Assembly (NCBI GenBank): GCA_045601045.1
Contig: JAZRZA010000082.1
Coordinates: forward strand, 1 to 64,000
Reading direction: 5' to 3'
Length of the DNA stretch: 64,000 bases
From: UBA1181 sp045601045
GTDB taxonomy: Bacteria; Bacteroidota; Bacteroidia; Bacteroidales; Paludibacteraceae
Within the stretch, counting starts at the first letter, position 1; every line of letters starts with the position of its first letter. The notes under the pieces are model-generated. The model had not been told where the DNA came from and did not search any database. It saw only the letters and a list, made by a program, of their open reading frames with translations. The translations under genes and the position numbers were made by a program. Positions 18,256-27,718 of the stretch are shown in pieces.

Positions 18256-19230
18256 ATGGAAGAGATCATCGAACCCATTAGTACAGATTTGCTGGTCAAG
18301 GAATTGACGGGTGACAAACTATTGCGTAAAACGAATAAGGGAGACAACGAGATCTACATTGTCACACACCACGATTCCCCCAACGTGATGAGGGAGATTG
18401 GTCGCTTGCGTGAAATTTCCTTCCGTGCTTCCGGAGGTGGTGCGGGAATAGCTTGCGACATCGACGAGTACGATACGATGGAGCGTCCTTATCACCAGTT
18501 AATAGTTTGGAATCCAGAGGAAAAGGAGATCATTGGTGGTTATCGCTACCTTCACGGATCGGAGGTATCCTTCTTTGAAGATGGCACGCCTAAACTCACC
18601 TCCTCCCATCTATTCGCCTACTCGGAAAAATTCATCAAGGATTACCTCCCCTACACCATTGAATTGGGACGTTCCTTTGTACGCCCCGAGTATCAGTCTT
18701 CCCGCATGGGCGCCAAAAGTCTCTATGCATTGGACAATCTTTGGGACGGGTTGGGCGCATTGATGATCACCATTCCACAGACAAAGTATTTCTTCGGAAA
18801 GGCAACGATATACCCTTCGTTCAAGGATGAGGCAAGAGCCTACATCACCTACTTTATGCAAAAATATTTCCCGGACAAGGAGCACATCATATTCCCGAAA
18901 AAACCTGTGGTTTTCAACGAGAAAAGAGATGAAATCGAGCAATGCTTCTGTGGCGGAACATACAAGGAGGATTACACCATCCTGAAGAAGCAAATCAAAC
19001 AGTTGGGGTTCAACATTCCTCCGCTCATCAACGCCTACATGTCGCTTTCGCCTACGATGCGCACCTTCGGATCTTGTATCAACGACGAGTTCAGCGATGT
19101 ATTGGAGACCGGACTCATGATCACCATCGAGGAGATTTTCGAAGAGAAACGTATTCGCCACGTGCAGACCTACTTAGAGGAGAAACTGAACGAAAACAGC
19201 ATGGATATCGGATACGGGAAGATTTGCTAA
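18256..19230 (+). CDS. glsB: amino-acid N-acyltransferase (GlsB/OlsB-like, GNAT)
   Basis: 324 residues, GNAT-type acyltransferase of the ornithine/glycine lipid kind. It would transfer a 3-hydroxyacyl chain from acyl carrier protein to the amino group of glycine or a similar amino acid. Family features are VMREIGRLREISFRASGGG, a DEYDTMERPYHQLIVWNPE segment, GGYRYLHG, and TIELGRSFVRPEYQ followed by LDNLWDGLGALM. It starts 38 bases after glsA and ends before a strong terminator, so the two form an operon. The product class is inferred from family and pairing. The exact amino acid cannot be read from sequence. Confidence 0.85.
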   Translation: MEEIIEPISTDLLVKELTGDKLLRKTNKGDNEIYIVTHHDSPNVMREIGRLREISFRASGGGAGIACDIDEYDTMERPYHQLIVWNPEEKEIIGGYRYLHGSEVSFFEDGTPKLTSSHLFAYSEKFIKDYLPYTIELGRSFVRPEYQSSRMGAKSLYALDNLWDGLGALMITIPQTKYFFGKATIYPSFKDEARAYITYFMQKYFPDKEHIIFPKKPVVFNEKRDEIEQCFCGGTYKEDYTILKKQIKQLGFNIPPLINAYMSLSPTMRTFGSCINDEFSDVLETGLMITIEEIFEEKRIRHVQTYLEEKLNENSMDIGYGKIC

Positions 19231-19244
19231 GCCACTAAAAAAAC

Positions 19245-19283
19245 AAAATCCATTCAGGACTGAGGCCTTGAATGGATTTTTTA
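19245..19283. terminator. shared terminator between glsB and 19316 gene
   Basis: A 12-bp perfect stem (AAAATCCATTCA / TGAATGGATTTT) with a 12-base loop is followed by TT and preceded by A-rich sequence, so it can serve both converging units. Confidence 0.85.
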
Positions 19284-19315
19284 TTTATACAGACATCTAA
19301 CGAACTCTTCCAATG

Positions 19316-20089
19316 TTAATCCATTACGATTCTGGCTACACGTTTGAATTGTCCATCCGATTTTACACTATAATAACTGAAACGATCTCCCCCACCGACA
19401 AAATGTTGTTCATCATCTCCTCCATTCCGCTTATACCCAATATATCTTGGGCGAAGATCCATTACATCCACCCCTTTTAGATAGGATGCGACTAAATTTT
19501 GATCTACTTGGGGATCCGCTAAAACAACAACCTGCACGGGGCCATAATAGGTATATCCAATCAAAGCTGGATCTAGCAAATATAGGCTGTCAATGGCAGA
19601 CATTAGATGATCCCACATAACTTCATAGTAATCAGATTTCTCTTGATTGTCTCTGAATACGGGAGGAACAGACGCTTTCCCGTAGATATCTTTTTCAGCC
19701 TCATTCAGAGATTGGACATACGCTTCTATCTCGTATGTCGTATCATCTTCCGGCAGATATGGCGGAGGAGGAAGTAGATAATACACAGGATAGCTCATCC
19801 TGTTCACGGCTCCACCAACTAACGCAACTATGTCCAAATCTACTGTAGAGTCGATTCTCGGAGCTGACCAATTACTATCACAAAGGGTAAAATAGACACT
19901 AAGGAACAATGTATCTCCTTCGTGTCTTGAATCTAACCAGTCAGGGAACTCCTTTTCCACATAGTCACTGACCATCTCTTCCAAAGGAGACTTCTCCGCA
20001 TGATATTCTTGACAAGAAATCAGTGGAAAAACGCAGAAGGATAATATGAAAAACAACGTTTGTTTCACTGATCTTGAAAATTTAGTCAT
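19316..20089 (-). CDS. lipoprotein of unknown function
   Basis: 257 residues. The N-terminus is a lipoprotein signal: basic start, hydrophobic core (11-22) and lipobox LISC with Cys26. The rest is mostly beta/alpha soluble sequence with a Pro-rich stretch (LLPPPPYLPEDD), and no known catalytic motif is recognised. A late segment, YTYYGPVQVVVLADPQVD, precedes a GVDVMDLRPRYIGYKRNGGDDE region. It is likely exported and lipid-anchored. It begins two bases after the preceding gene ends, so it shares a transcript with the two small membrane proteins upstream. Confidence 0.75.
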   Translation of the reverse strand: MTKFSRSVKQTLFFILSFCVFPLISCQEYHAEKSPLEEMVSDYVEKEFPDWLDSRHEGDTLFLSVYFTLCDSNWSAPRIDSTVDLDIVALVGGAVNRMSYPVYYLLPPPPYLPEDDTTYEIEAYVQSLNEAEKDIYGKASVPPVFRDNQEKSDYYEVMWDHLMSAIDSLYLLDPALIGYTYYGPVQVVVLADPQVDQNLVASYLKGVDVMDLRPRYIGYKRNGGDDEQHFVGGGDRFSYYSVKSDGQFKRVARIVMD

Positions 20090-20090
20090 A

Positions 20091-20474
20091 CTACCTATCT
20101 AAATCTTCCACGTCCACACCTTGACCCCGAAGGATCTCTTCGGAAATCTCTTGCAAATCAATCTCTTGAACGCCTTCCTGATTCAAGTTTCTCTTACGGC
20201 GGGTCTCCTCCCACATCTCATCCTCTCTTCTCTCATGCTCCGCATATCGGCCAACCGTTCTGCTATAATATCCTCCGAATACTTTGCACATGAAATAGAG
20301 GGCGATCACCGCCACAGATACAACCAGCGTATACTTTCCATGCACAAATTTCTGCACGAGGTAAAAGATAATGGCCAAGACGACGGATCCAACGATATTG
20401 AAGATCATACCAAAAGCTCTCGCCATACCGTTCCCCGCAGGATCGCTATTATAAATCACAGGTTCCTCGCACAT
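20091..20474 (-). CDS. small membrane protein of unknown function
   Basis: 127 residues with two predicted transmembrane segments (about 22-44, FGMIFNIVGSVVLAIIFYLV; and about 50-70, TLVVSVAVIALYFMCKVFGG). A charged Arg/Glu-rich C-terminus follows, probably cytosolic. The start codon directly abuts the stop of the upstream gene (TGAATG), implying coupled translation. No family recognised. Confidence 0.7.
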   Translation of the reverse strand: MCEEPVIYNSDPAGNGMARAFGMIFNIVGSVVLAIIFYLVQKFVHGKYTLVVSVAVIALYFMCKVFGGYYSRTVGRYAEHERREDEMWEETRRKRNLNQEGVQEIDLQEISEEILRGQGVDVEDLDR

Positions 20475-20813
20475 TCAACCAAAGGTGCTAAGACCAAATG
20501 CGATGGCACCCAAGATTGGATACCCCGACTTAGAGGCATAGTAAATCGTCGCAAGTTGCACAACTAACGAAACAATCAGTTTGCATAAAATGATTCCGTT
20601 CGAGGGCGAGTCAGGGTAACTAACATAACGCACCCAACCGGCCTGCTGCACCCATGTAAGTCGCAATACCACCACGACGGCCAACAATCCCAAAGAAAAC
20701 AGAAGCGGCGACCAGGTATTATTGACCACAAGACCAACCACCAATAGGGCAACCGCCAAAACCAGCAAACCTATGTGTAACATTTTTGAATCTTTCAAAA
20801 TAAAATCTAGCAT
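20475..20813 (-). CDS. small membrane protein of unknown function
   Basis: 112 residues with four hydrophobic stretches (about 11-29, 32-50, 70-88 and 93-112), so almost entirely membrane-embedded. MLHIGLLVLAVALLVVGLVV is the first core helix. It starts 23 bases after the YbaK-type gene and is coupled to the next small membrane gene. No family recognised. Confidence 0.7.
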   Translation of the reverse strand: MLDFILKDSKMLHIGLLVLAVALLVVGLVVNNTWSPLLFSLGLLAVVVVLRLTWVQQAGWVRYVSYPDSPSNGIILCKLIVSLVVQLATIYYASKSGYPILGAIAFGLSTFG

Positions 20814-20836
20814 ATTTTTCTATTAGTGAAACAGAC

Positions 20837-21352
20837 TTACCGCTCATTATATTCAGCAGCAACCGAATCCGCCGAGATCAAATCTGCCACGGTCATCGCG
20901 CAACAATTGATCAACTCATTGGGATTCATCTTAATCTGCAAACCGCGCATTCCCGCACTGATGTAAATGTAATCATAATCAGGAGCAGTTGTATGGATGT
21001 AGGTGGGGAAATTCTTCTTCATACCCAATGGGGAACATCCGCCACGGATATATCCCGTCAATCCCAACAACTCCTTCATCGCGATCATCGCGCAACTTTT
21101 GTTGCCAGAGACCTTGGCCGCCTTCTTCAAGTCCACCTCCTCGGCGCCAGGAATGACACATACGAAGATACCGTTTTTGTCGCCTCGAAGAACCAATGTT
21201 TTGAATACCAACTCAATAGGCTCTTCCAACTGGGCAGCCACATGGATGGCACTCAAATCGGATTCATCCACCACATAGGGGATCAATTCATATTTAATCT
21301 TTTTGCTGTCGAGCAGTCTCGCCGCATTAGTTTTCTGTATTTTTTCCGCCAT
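20837..21352 (-). CDS. ybaK: YbaK/EbsC-type aminoacyl-tRNA deacylase
   Basis: 171 residues from the chosen ATG (MAEKIQKTNAARLLDSK), which matches the usual family N-terminus. The frame runs 11 codons further into gldA. Motifs are EPIELVFKTLVLRGDKNG, GNKSCAMIAMKELLGLTGYIRGGCSPLG and a late YISAGMRGLQIKMNP. The family hydrolyses Cys-tRNA(Pro) or similar mischarged tRNAs in trans. The gene overlaps the end of the ABC ATPase gene by 26 bases. Confidence 0.88.
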   Translation of the reverse strand: MAEKIQKTNAARLLDSKKIKYELIPYVVDESDLSAIHVAAQLEEPIELVFKTLVLRGDKNGIFVCVIPGAEEVDLKKAAKVSGNKSCAMIAMKELLGLTGYIRGGCSPLGMKKNFPTYIHTTAPDYDYIYISAGMRGLQIKMNPNELINCCAMTVADLISADSVAAEYNER

Positions 21353-22265
21353 TTTCGTTCTGTTTTGTAAAGTCACGGAAGACATCCTCCATGGATTTCT
21401 CCTGCAATTTCAAGGTCAACAACGCCACATGATTCTCTACCGCAAAATTGAAGATGCGTTCGCGTTCATCCTTGGCGCAATGTAGCAGATAGGTGTTGAG
21501 GCCTGATTCGGTGACTGATAAGACATTCTCCAATCCCTTCAAAGCCTCCAAAGATTGTGATTGGGAGAATTCCGCCTCAACGACAAAGCCACTCCCCACA
21601 TGGGAGGAGACCACCTCTCGTTCCTTCTCATCCACCGCAACTTTTCCTTGGTTAATAATGATGATACGGTCACAGATCGCGGAGACCTCCTGCATGATAT
21701 GGGTGGAGAGCATAACGGTCTTCTCTCGTCCCACCTCCTTAATCAATTCACGCACCTCATCGATTTGGTTCGGATCCAGACCTGTGGTAGGCTCATCCAA
21801 TATCAAGACATCCGGATTGGGGATCAAGGCTTGGGCCAAGCCGACACGCTGACGGTATCCCTTGGAGAGCATACCGATCTTCTTCTTGTATTCACGCGTC
21901 AGACCCGTGCGTTCAATCATCTCATCGACACGTTCGTTCGCCCCTTTGCCTATCTTGTAAAGCCCCGCCACGAAACGCAGGTACTCACGCACATACATAT
22001 CCGGATAGATAGGGTTATGCTCTGGCAGATAACCAATGCGACGGTGTGCCTCCAACGGATTCTTCGCCACATCCACGCCACAAACATCCACATGGCCGCT
22101 ATCCGCATTCAAGTAGCCCGTGATAATCTTCATGGTGGTAGATTTTCCAGCACCATTATTTCCGAGGAAACCTACGATCTCACCACTCTTAATGGAGAAA
22201 CTGATGTCATTCAACACCAATTGTTTTCCATAACTTTTATACAAATGTTCTACCGTTATAGACAT
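21327..22265 (-). CDS. gldA: GldA-like ABC transporter ATPase
   Basis: 312 residues. Walker A is GNNGAGKST (35-43), the signature is LSKGYRQRVGLAQAL, and Walker B is VLILDEPTTGLDP. The GYLPEHNPIYPDMYVREYL segment is characteristic of GldA/NodI-type exporters of Bacteroidota. In gliding members GldA works with GldF and GldG, but neither permease is in the window. In non-gliding Bacteroidales its substrate is unknown. The start lies 12 bases after the RNase H gene. Confidence 0.85.
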   Translation of the reverse strand: MSITVEHLYKSYGKQLVLNDISFSIKSGEIVGFLGNNGAGKSTTMKIITGYLNADSGHVDVCGVDVAKNPLEAHRRIGYLPEHNPIYPDMYVREYLRFVAGLYKIGKGANERVDEMIERTGLTREYKKKIGMLSKGYRQRVGLAQALIPNPDVLILDEPTTGLDPNQIDEVRELIKEVGREKTVMLSTHIMQEVSAICDRIIIINQGKVAVDEKEREVVSSHVGSGFVVEAEFSQSQSLEALKGLENVLSVTESGLNTYLLHCAKDERERIFNFAVENHVALLTLKLQEKSMEDVFRDFTKQNENGGKNTEN

Positions 22266-22277
22266 AATCCTAAAACA

Positions 22278-22919
22278 TTATTTTCTGCCGAAATCCGCAG
22301 GTATTTCTCCCCACTCATGGGTCTCCCACTTACGGATCTCAGTTGTATACGTATTCTCCCTTAACCACTTTTCAGCGCGTGCGATCAACTCGAAAATCGG
22401 TGCATTCTTCTCTGTACGCTCCAATTTGGTCTTGCACTTCTTCTGCTTGATCCACGAAATCGCGTTCGCGCTATCGGAATAGAGCGGAAGGTTGATGTTC
22501 TTCTGCTTCATCAAGGCTAAGCCATGCACAATGGCTAAGAATTCACCTATATTATTGGTTCCCTGTTCCAACGGACCTAGATGGAAAACCTCCTCCCGGG
22601 AACGGATATAGACGCCCCGATACTCCATCTTACCAGGATTACCGCTACAAGCCGCATCCACAGCCAAGGCTTCCAACTCGGGACCCCCGACCTCTAAATT
22701 ACGATAATCGGGATAGATTTGGCTCATATCCGCCTCCTTCTTTTGCAAGTAGTCCTCCGGGCCACTATGATAAGCCGCCAAAGCCTCCGCCTCCGTTTCG
22801 AATGACTTGTATTTGGCATTCGGGAAACCCTTGATCTGCAGTTCACACTCAGTCCAAGAGCGGAAGACGCCAGTCTCCTTCCCTACCCAAACAACGTAAT
22901 ATTTCGACTTCTTCGCCAC
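22278..22919 (-). CDS. rnhA: ribonuclease H with viroplasmin-type N-terminus
   Basis: 213 residues. The N-terminal 50 residues (KYYVVWVGKETGVFRSWTEC ... SFETEAEALAAY) form a caulimovirus-viroplasmin/RNase H1 hybrid-binding domain. The C-terminal domain is an RNase H fold with candidate catalytic acids Asp88 (LAVDAACSGNPG), Glu126 (TNNIGEFLAI) and Asp149 (LYSDSANAI). It degrades the RNA strand of RNA-DNA hybrids in the cytosol. It lies 13 bases after the M20 deacylase gene. Confidence 0.92.
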   Translation of the reverse strand: MAKKSKYYVVWVGKETGVFRSWTECELQIKGFPNAKYKSFETEAEALAAYHSGPEDYLQKKEADMSQIYPDYRNLEVGGPELEALAVDAACSGNPGKMEYRGVYIRSREEVFHLGPLEQGTNNIGEFLAIVHGLALMKQKNINLPLYSDSANAISWIKQKKCKTKLERTEKNAPIFELIARAEKWLRENTYTTEIRKWETHEWGEIPADFGRK

Positions 22920-22932
22920 AGGGTCGCCTCCT

Positions 22933-24015
22933 TTACTGTTCTCCTAAGAATTTGTCAAAAGTCATGCCATCCAACAACTGCACGTAGGTCGGGATCGCAT
23001 CACGAATCTCCTTCAAGACAATGTATTCGTCCGCCGTATGGGAACGAGCCGAATCGCCAGGTCCCAACTTAATGCTTGGGAAATGCAAAAAGGCCTGGTC
23101 GGAGAGTGTTGGGGAGCCAAAGGTGGACATACCCATCTCCACACCTTTCCGTACAATAGGAATTGTCGGTGGCACACCCGATGAGGTCAAGCGATAGGAT
23201 CTCGCCTTAATCTCGGATTCCAACTGATTCTCCAAAATCTCAAAGACGTCCTGGTTGGAGTAGCACTCATTGGTGCGGACATCAATCACGAAAGAACACT
23301 CATCGGGGATGACATTATGCTGCGTACCCGCATGCACCATCGTCACCGTCATCTTCACAGGACCCAGGAATTCGGAAACCTTCGGCAAACGAGCCGTGCG
23401 AATCCATTCAATATCCTGAATAGCCTTATAGATGGCATTCACCCCCTCTTCACGGGCGGCATGTCCCGATTTGCCATGCGCGACACAATCAACCACCATC
23501 AATCCCTTCTCGGCGATGGCGATATTCATCTGGGTAGGTTCACCTACGATGGCGAAATCCAAATGAGGCAACTCGGTCAAAAGGAGCTCCATACCATTCT
23601 TTCCAGAGACCTCCTCCTCGGCGGAAGCGGCGAAAATCAAGTTATAGGATTGTTTCTTCTCTGAAAGAATAAAAAATGCATGAAGCAATGAGACCAGAGA
23701 GGCTCCCGCATCGTTACTACCCAAGCCATAGAGCGTGCCATGCTCCACGATCGGTTCGTGCGGCTCTTTGGTCCAACCAGAGGTAGGACGCACCGTGTCG
23801 ATATGAGAATTCAACATCAAGGTTGGTTTCTTCTCATCAAAACCAGGAGCAATGACCCAAATATTATTCTCTCTTCTTTGGGCGATATAACCCTTCGCCT
23901 CTATATATTTCTGTAAATAATCAGCACGTTTCACCTCTTCCCTGCTGTATGAAGGAATGGTGATTAAAGTCTGTAACAAATCAATCGCACTGTCTTGAGC
24001 TTCTTGAAAATCCAT
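22933..24015 (-). CDS. argE: M20 family acyl-ornithine/citrulline deacylase (ArgE/DapE-like)
   Basis: 360 residues, di-zinc amidohydrolase. Metal and catalytic positions are seen as HIDT (His71, Asp73), GSNDAGAS (Asp102), AEEEVSGKNG (Glu133-135), VGEPT (Glu159) and SARSHTADEY near the end. The insert domain (about 178-290) carries GKSGHAAREEGVNAI. In Bacteroidota such enzymes remove the acetyl or succinyl group in arginine synthesis. The argH gene 10 kb away shows the pathway is present. A DapE or general peptidase role cannot be fully excluded. Confidence 0.82.
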   Translation of the reverse strand: MDFQEAQDSAIDLLQTLITIPSYSREEVKRADYLQKYIEAKGYIAQRRENNIWVIAPGFDEKKPTLMLNSHIDTVRPTSGWTKEPHEPIVEHGTLYGLGSNDAGASLVSLLHAFFILSEKKQSYNLIFAASAEEEVSGKNGMELLLTELPHLDFAIVGEPTQMNIAIAEKGLMVVDCVAHGKSGHAAREEGVNAIYKAIQDIEWIRTARLPKVSEFLGPVKMTVTMVHAGTQHNVIPDECSFVIDVRTNECYSNQDVFEILENQLESEIKARSYRLTSSGVPPTIPIVRKGVEMGMSTFGSPTLSDQAFLHFPSIKLGPGDSARSHTADEYIVLKEIRDAIPTYVQLLDGMTFDKFLGEQ

Positions 24016-24040
24016 CGTTTACTCTAAAATTACTTTTTCG

Positions 24041-24048
24041 CAAATATA
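24041..24048 (-). promoter_or_regulatory. -7 element before the M20 deacylase gene
   Basis: On the minus strand TATATTTG matches TAnnTTTG and lies 25 bases before the ATG, between the GT90 stop and this gene. It probably starts a separate transcript for the M20-to-19316 block. No clear -33 is seen. Confidence 0.5.
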
Positions 24049-24056
24049 CAAAAGAT

Positions 24057-25028
24057 TTATCGAACCTTTCCGAAATACTTTTCCATGACGGCCAAAGATA
24101 TCAGGCGTTCACGTTCTTCGTCCATAAATTGGGCGACATAGTCATGCGCATGCGCAATAATCCGCTCCGCCTCATCCGGATGTTCGTGATAATAGGTCAC
24201 CCGCTCCTCAACATCCGAGAAATCGGGTTTCACCTCTATATAATGGTAATTAGGGATCAACGTCCCCTCCATAAACCAAGTCTCACATGTGGGCCGAGGC
24301 ATCACGGCAATCGAATTAGATGACATCACCCACTTCAAATTGCTGGCCACATCGTTGCCTTCAATCGCCATGACGAATTGATAATCCAAATGTTCCCGAA
24401 TCGTCATCTTCCCAGTCCGCCACGCCATCGGTGAATCGGTTTTACGCCCAACATCACCCACGTCGAAAAGCGGCTTGCCATAATACATCGACATAAAATC
24501 CTTGCGGGATTGCTTGCCTGCGATTTTTCCGCGGAAGACCACCTTGAACTGTTTCTCCGCAAATGATTTGTCATCCTTCACAAAGATAAAGTGACGGATC
24601 TTATTCAGCTTCATCAATACGGAGTTGGCGTTTCCCGCACACAAAGGACGACTCTTCACCACGGAAGGGATATCGGGCACAATCACCACATCACCAGAAA
24701 GGAAACCCCATCGCTTTTCAGGGGAGAAATAACGGGTAAATTCATAGGTGTCCTGCTGATAGACACCGCCTCCCCAGACTCGCTGCCAAGCCTGCTTCAA
24801 AGTCTCAGCGGTAGCAGGCAATGTCACATCGGATTCCAATTGGCAATAGTAGTCCACGCGCTGACGGATGTAGTCGCGGTCTGCCCGTCTCTCTATCCGC
24901 GCCAAAAGTTGAGGCAACCGCCAACGACAAAAGGCACGGGGTGTCAACAACCGAAGGTAACACTTCAAGTAGTAAGTGAATTTGTTGTTCTTGCCGCTAT
25001 GGAGTGTATAGTATAATTTCCGTAACAT
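24057..25028 (-). CDS. GT90 family glycosyltransferase (LpsA-like)
   Basis: 323 residues. It resembles lipopolysaccharide-modifying transferases of family GT90 (LpsA/CAP10 type). Family-like blocks are KKFVFRGKIAGK-type sequence (VVFRGKIAGKQSRKDF), the DVGDVG segment, REHLDYQFVMAIEGNDVASNLKWVMSSNS (the sugar-nucleotide motif) and a CETWFMEGTLIPNYHYIEVKPDFSD block. It probably adds a sugar to LPS core or other surface glycan. The start codon overlaps the malQ stop by one base. Acceptor and donor are unknown. Confidence 0.82.
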   Translation of the reverse strand: MLRKLYYTLHSGKNNKFTYYLKCYLRLLTPRAFCRWRLPQLLARIERRADRDYIRQRVDYYCQLESDVTLPATAETLKQAWQRVWGGGVYQQDTYEFTRYFSPEKRWGFLSGDVVIVPDIPSVVKSRPLCAGNANSVLMKLNKIRHFIFVKDDKSFAEKQFKVVFRGKIAGKQSRKDFMSMYYGKPLFDVGDVGRKTDSPMAWRTGKMTIREHLDYQFVMAIEGNDVASNLKWVMSSNSIAVMPRPTCETWFMEGTLIPNYHYIEVKPDFSDVEERVTYYHEHPDEAERIIAHAHDYVAQFMDEERERLISLAVMEKYFGKVR

Positions 25029-27694
25029 TATCTACCATTGTGGGAGATGACATTTCTCACCAATTGATTGAAATCCGTCTTAGCCAATAAATCCTCCAAG
25101 TTCAAATGCATTCTATAACGCCAGTAATTGTCTGGATTGGAAGGATCATTGATACGTTCACTCATCACATCCTCATTACGCACCTCCGCATCCATGGACA
25201 TCCAATCTTGGATAGGCAGAATCACCCATGCCGCAGGGGATGCCAAATGCTTCTCTATAACCAACTGACAAATCCATGGTTCACAAGTGGCTGGCGCCTC
25301 ACCATACTGTTTCAACTCATTGTTGAAGTAGCGCTGCACCACCTGATGATCCTCCTGCCACCATTGACGCATCGTACTCATATCATGGGTGGATGTGGTA
25401 CATACCGACATACGAGGCACTCGATCCAAACAACCAAACTCGACATACATCTCCTTCGGCATGCGTTGAATCTCCAGACTCAAGATCTCCAAATCACGCA
25501 TCACAGAAGGAACACAACCAGGCACCATGCCCAAATCCTCACCGCAGACCATCATATTGGTGCAACGGGTCAATAGATTCAACTTCTTGATCGCCTGTTC
25601 CTTCCAGAATTCATCGTGTCTTCTATAATAGAAATATTCGTAGATATTCTTCAAATCCCCCTTCAACTTGTCATCCGCGATTTGGTAAGCGAGACTCTGC
25701 TCAATGGAGATACGAGGATGGTAATAGCCCTTCTGATGGCAATCCTCCACAAAATAGACTTGACAAACCAAATAAAGCAATCCTGTACGAATCTTCACCG
25801 TCGTCTGATCTTGGGCTCCACCCAATAACGACATGATTTTCGCATGGCTGGATACATTTTCCTTCAAGGCATAAGTTCCCTCTCCCACGACATCCAGATA
25901 TTGCCGTTTCACAGCCTCCTTCTCCTCGCCGAAGAGTTTATCTAAAACATAGTCATTGATTTTAGGGGCACACAACTCCTTTTCATCCAATGTGATACCG
26001 AAGTTGCGGATCTCCTCCACAGACACTGGAAGGGCTGGATCAAACTGTCCGATCAACCCCATCTCCGCATCGGATGGCACCCTGAAAATACGGAAGAATC
26101 CCAAAATGTGATCGATACGATACGCGTCGAAACAGCGGGACATACATTGGAAACGATTGCGCCACCAACTGTATCCATCCTTCGCCATCTCCGCCCAATT
26201 ATAGATAGGGAATCCCCATACCTGACCTGTTTTGGAAAAATAATCAGGCGGAGCACCCGCGCTACCCGAGCAATCAAACAGCGTCGGATGTTCCCAAACA
26301 TCGGCACTCTTCGCATTGACGCCAATCGGAATATCCCCCTTTATGGCAACGCCCTGGCTATGCGCGTAATTGACAGCCTCATGCAACTGTTTATGCAAAT
26401 GGTATTGCACGAAGAAATGCACCGAAACCTTCTCGTAATCAGACGATTCCAGAGAACAATATTGCGCTATTCTCTTATTGTTCCAAACCGCATCCTCTCC
26501 CCACTGGAAGAAATCCGGCGTATGAAATTTATCCCGAAGGAAGCAGAAGACCGCATAGGTGTCGAGCCAAAATCTATTCCTTTCGTAAAATTCGATGTAA
26601 TCCTTGGTGGCAAATGTATTCTTCGCCTCACTGTGGTACAACTCCCAAATATATTCCCACTTCAACTTGATCACCTTTTCGTAATCAACGAACTGGCCGC
26701 TGTTCAGCGACTTCTTTTGGGCATTGTAACGCTTCTTATCCTTTAACTTACCCACCTGCTCAATGTTCAGATACATCGGATGCAAGGCGTAAACCGAGTT
26801 GGCGCTATATGGGTAGGAATCGCGCCAAGTACCCATCACCGAGGTGTCGTTCACCGGCAAGGTCTGGATGATGCGTTGGCCTGTCTTGGCCGCCCAATCC
26901 GCCATCCTTTTCAAATCCAAAAACTCACCACACCCAAAGCTATCCTTTGAACGCAAAGAGAAAATCGGCACTGCCGTACCCGCCGCCTTGAAATCCGGCA
27001 GAGAGAAACGTGGCGCGCTATCATTCACCACAATCAAATCGGTGGAGAGCGCCAATTCCAAATCGAGACGACGGTTATATCCCTCTTCCCAAGCAATCAC
27101 CTGCTCGTTACGAGGATCGTGGATAATATATTTATATTCTATCGGGAAACGCAACTTACTCGCATCCATCATCATAGTGAAAGATGGATAGGATGAGCCG
27201 TCCATCACACAGACATCACTCTCCTTCCAACAACCCATCAAGGCATCATCTCCCGAGATAGCCATACGATGGTTGTAATTGACCAAATCGCTCTCAGTAT
27301 GGAAGATGATAGGCACACTGCTCTTACGACGGGAAACCTTCACTTCAGGTTGTTTTCTAATCGCATTGGAGAAAACAGAAGACAACGTCATTCTTGAAAA
27401 ACCAGGACGCGGTCCATAATAATCACAGACCAAGACATTCTGATATTTCTTACCATAAGGGCCATAATGATGGGACATGGAGGCCTCCTGCGAGACAATG
27501 AATCCACCACGCTTGACCATAAAATGGTAGTTGAACTCGGTGGCACTCGTATATATCACGATCTCCCAGCCTCTTCCATTGTAGGACATAGGTATAGGAC
27601 CACCATCCGCCCCCATCAATTCAGGGATGTCACCCCCCACGAAGAGATCCTCTCCGTAGGTCGATTGATAGGATAAAAACAATGTTACCTTCAT
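25028..27694 (-). CDS. malQ: 4-alpha-glucanotransferase with two CBM20 domains
   Basis: 888 residues, GH77 amylomaltase. Two N-terminal starch-binding CBM20 modules (about 1-110 and 125-225) precede the catalytic barrel, the arrangement of plant DPE2 and many Bacteroidota enzymes. Catalytic residues seen are the nucleophile Asp528 in YRIDHILGF and the acid/base Glu719 in CGEDLGMVP. TSTHDMSTMRQWW is the third catalytic block. It rearranges alpha-1,4-glucans from glycogen or maltodextrin in the cytosol. It lies between a hypothetical and the GT90 gene. Confidence 0.93.
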   Translation of the reverse strand: MKVTLFLSYQSTYGEDLFVGGDIPELMGADGGPIPMSYNGRGWEIVIYTSATEFNYHFMVKRGGFIVSQEASMSHHYGPYGKKYQNVLVCDYYGPRPGFSRMTLSSVFSNAIRKQPEVKVSRRKSSVPIIFHTESDLVNYNHRMAISGDDALMGCWKESDVCVMDGSSYPSFTMMMDASKLRFPIEYKYIIHDPRNEQVIAWEEGYNRRLDLELALSTDLIVVNDSAPRFSLPDFKAAGTAVPIFSLRSKDSFGCGEFLDLKRMADWAAKTGQRIIQTLPVNDTSVMGTWRDSYPYSANSVYALHPMYLNIEQVGKLKDKKRYNAQKKSLNSGQFVDYEKVIKLKWEYIWELYHSEAKNTFATKDYIEFYERNRFWLDTYAVFCFLRDKFHTPDFFQWGEDAVWNNKRIAQYCSLESSDYEKVSVHFFVQYHLHKQLHEAVNYAHSQGVAIKGDIPIGVNAKSADVWEHPTLFDCSGSAGAPPDYFSKTGQVWGFPIYNWAEMAKDGYSWWRNRFQCMSRCFDAYRIDHILGFFRIFRVPSDAEMGLIGQFDPALPVSVEEIRNFGITLDEKELCAPKINDYVLDKLFGEEKEAVKRQYLDVVGEGTYALKENVSSHAKIMSLLGGAQDQTTVKIRTGLLYLVCQVYFVEDCHQKGYYHPRISIEQSLAYQIADDKLKGDLKNIYEYFYYRRHDEFWKEQAIKKLNLLTRCTNMMVCGEDLGMVPGCVPSVMRDLEILSLEIQRMPKEMYVEFGCLDRVPRMSVCTTSTHDMSTMRQWWQEDHQVVQRYFNNELKQYGEAPATCEPWICQLVIEKHLASPAAWVILPIQDWMSMDAEVRNEDVMSERINDPSNPDNYWRYRMHLNLEDLLAKTDFNQLVRNVISHNGR

Positions 27695-27718
27695 AATAAT
27701 ACTTTCAGAGCGTTCGTA

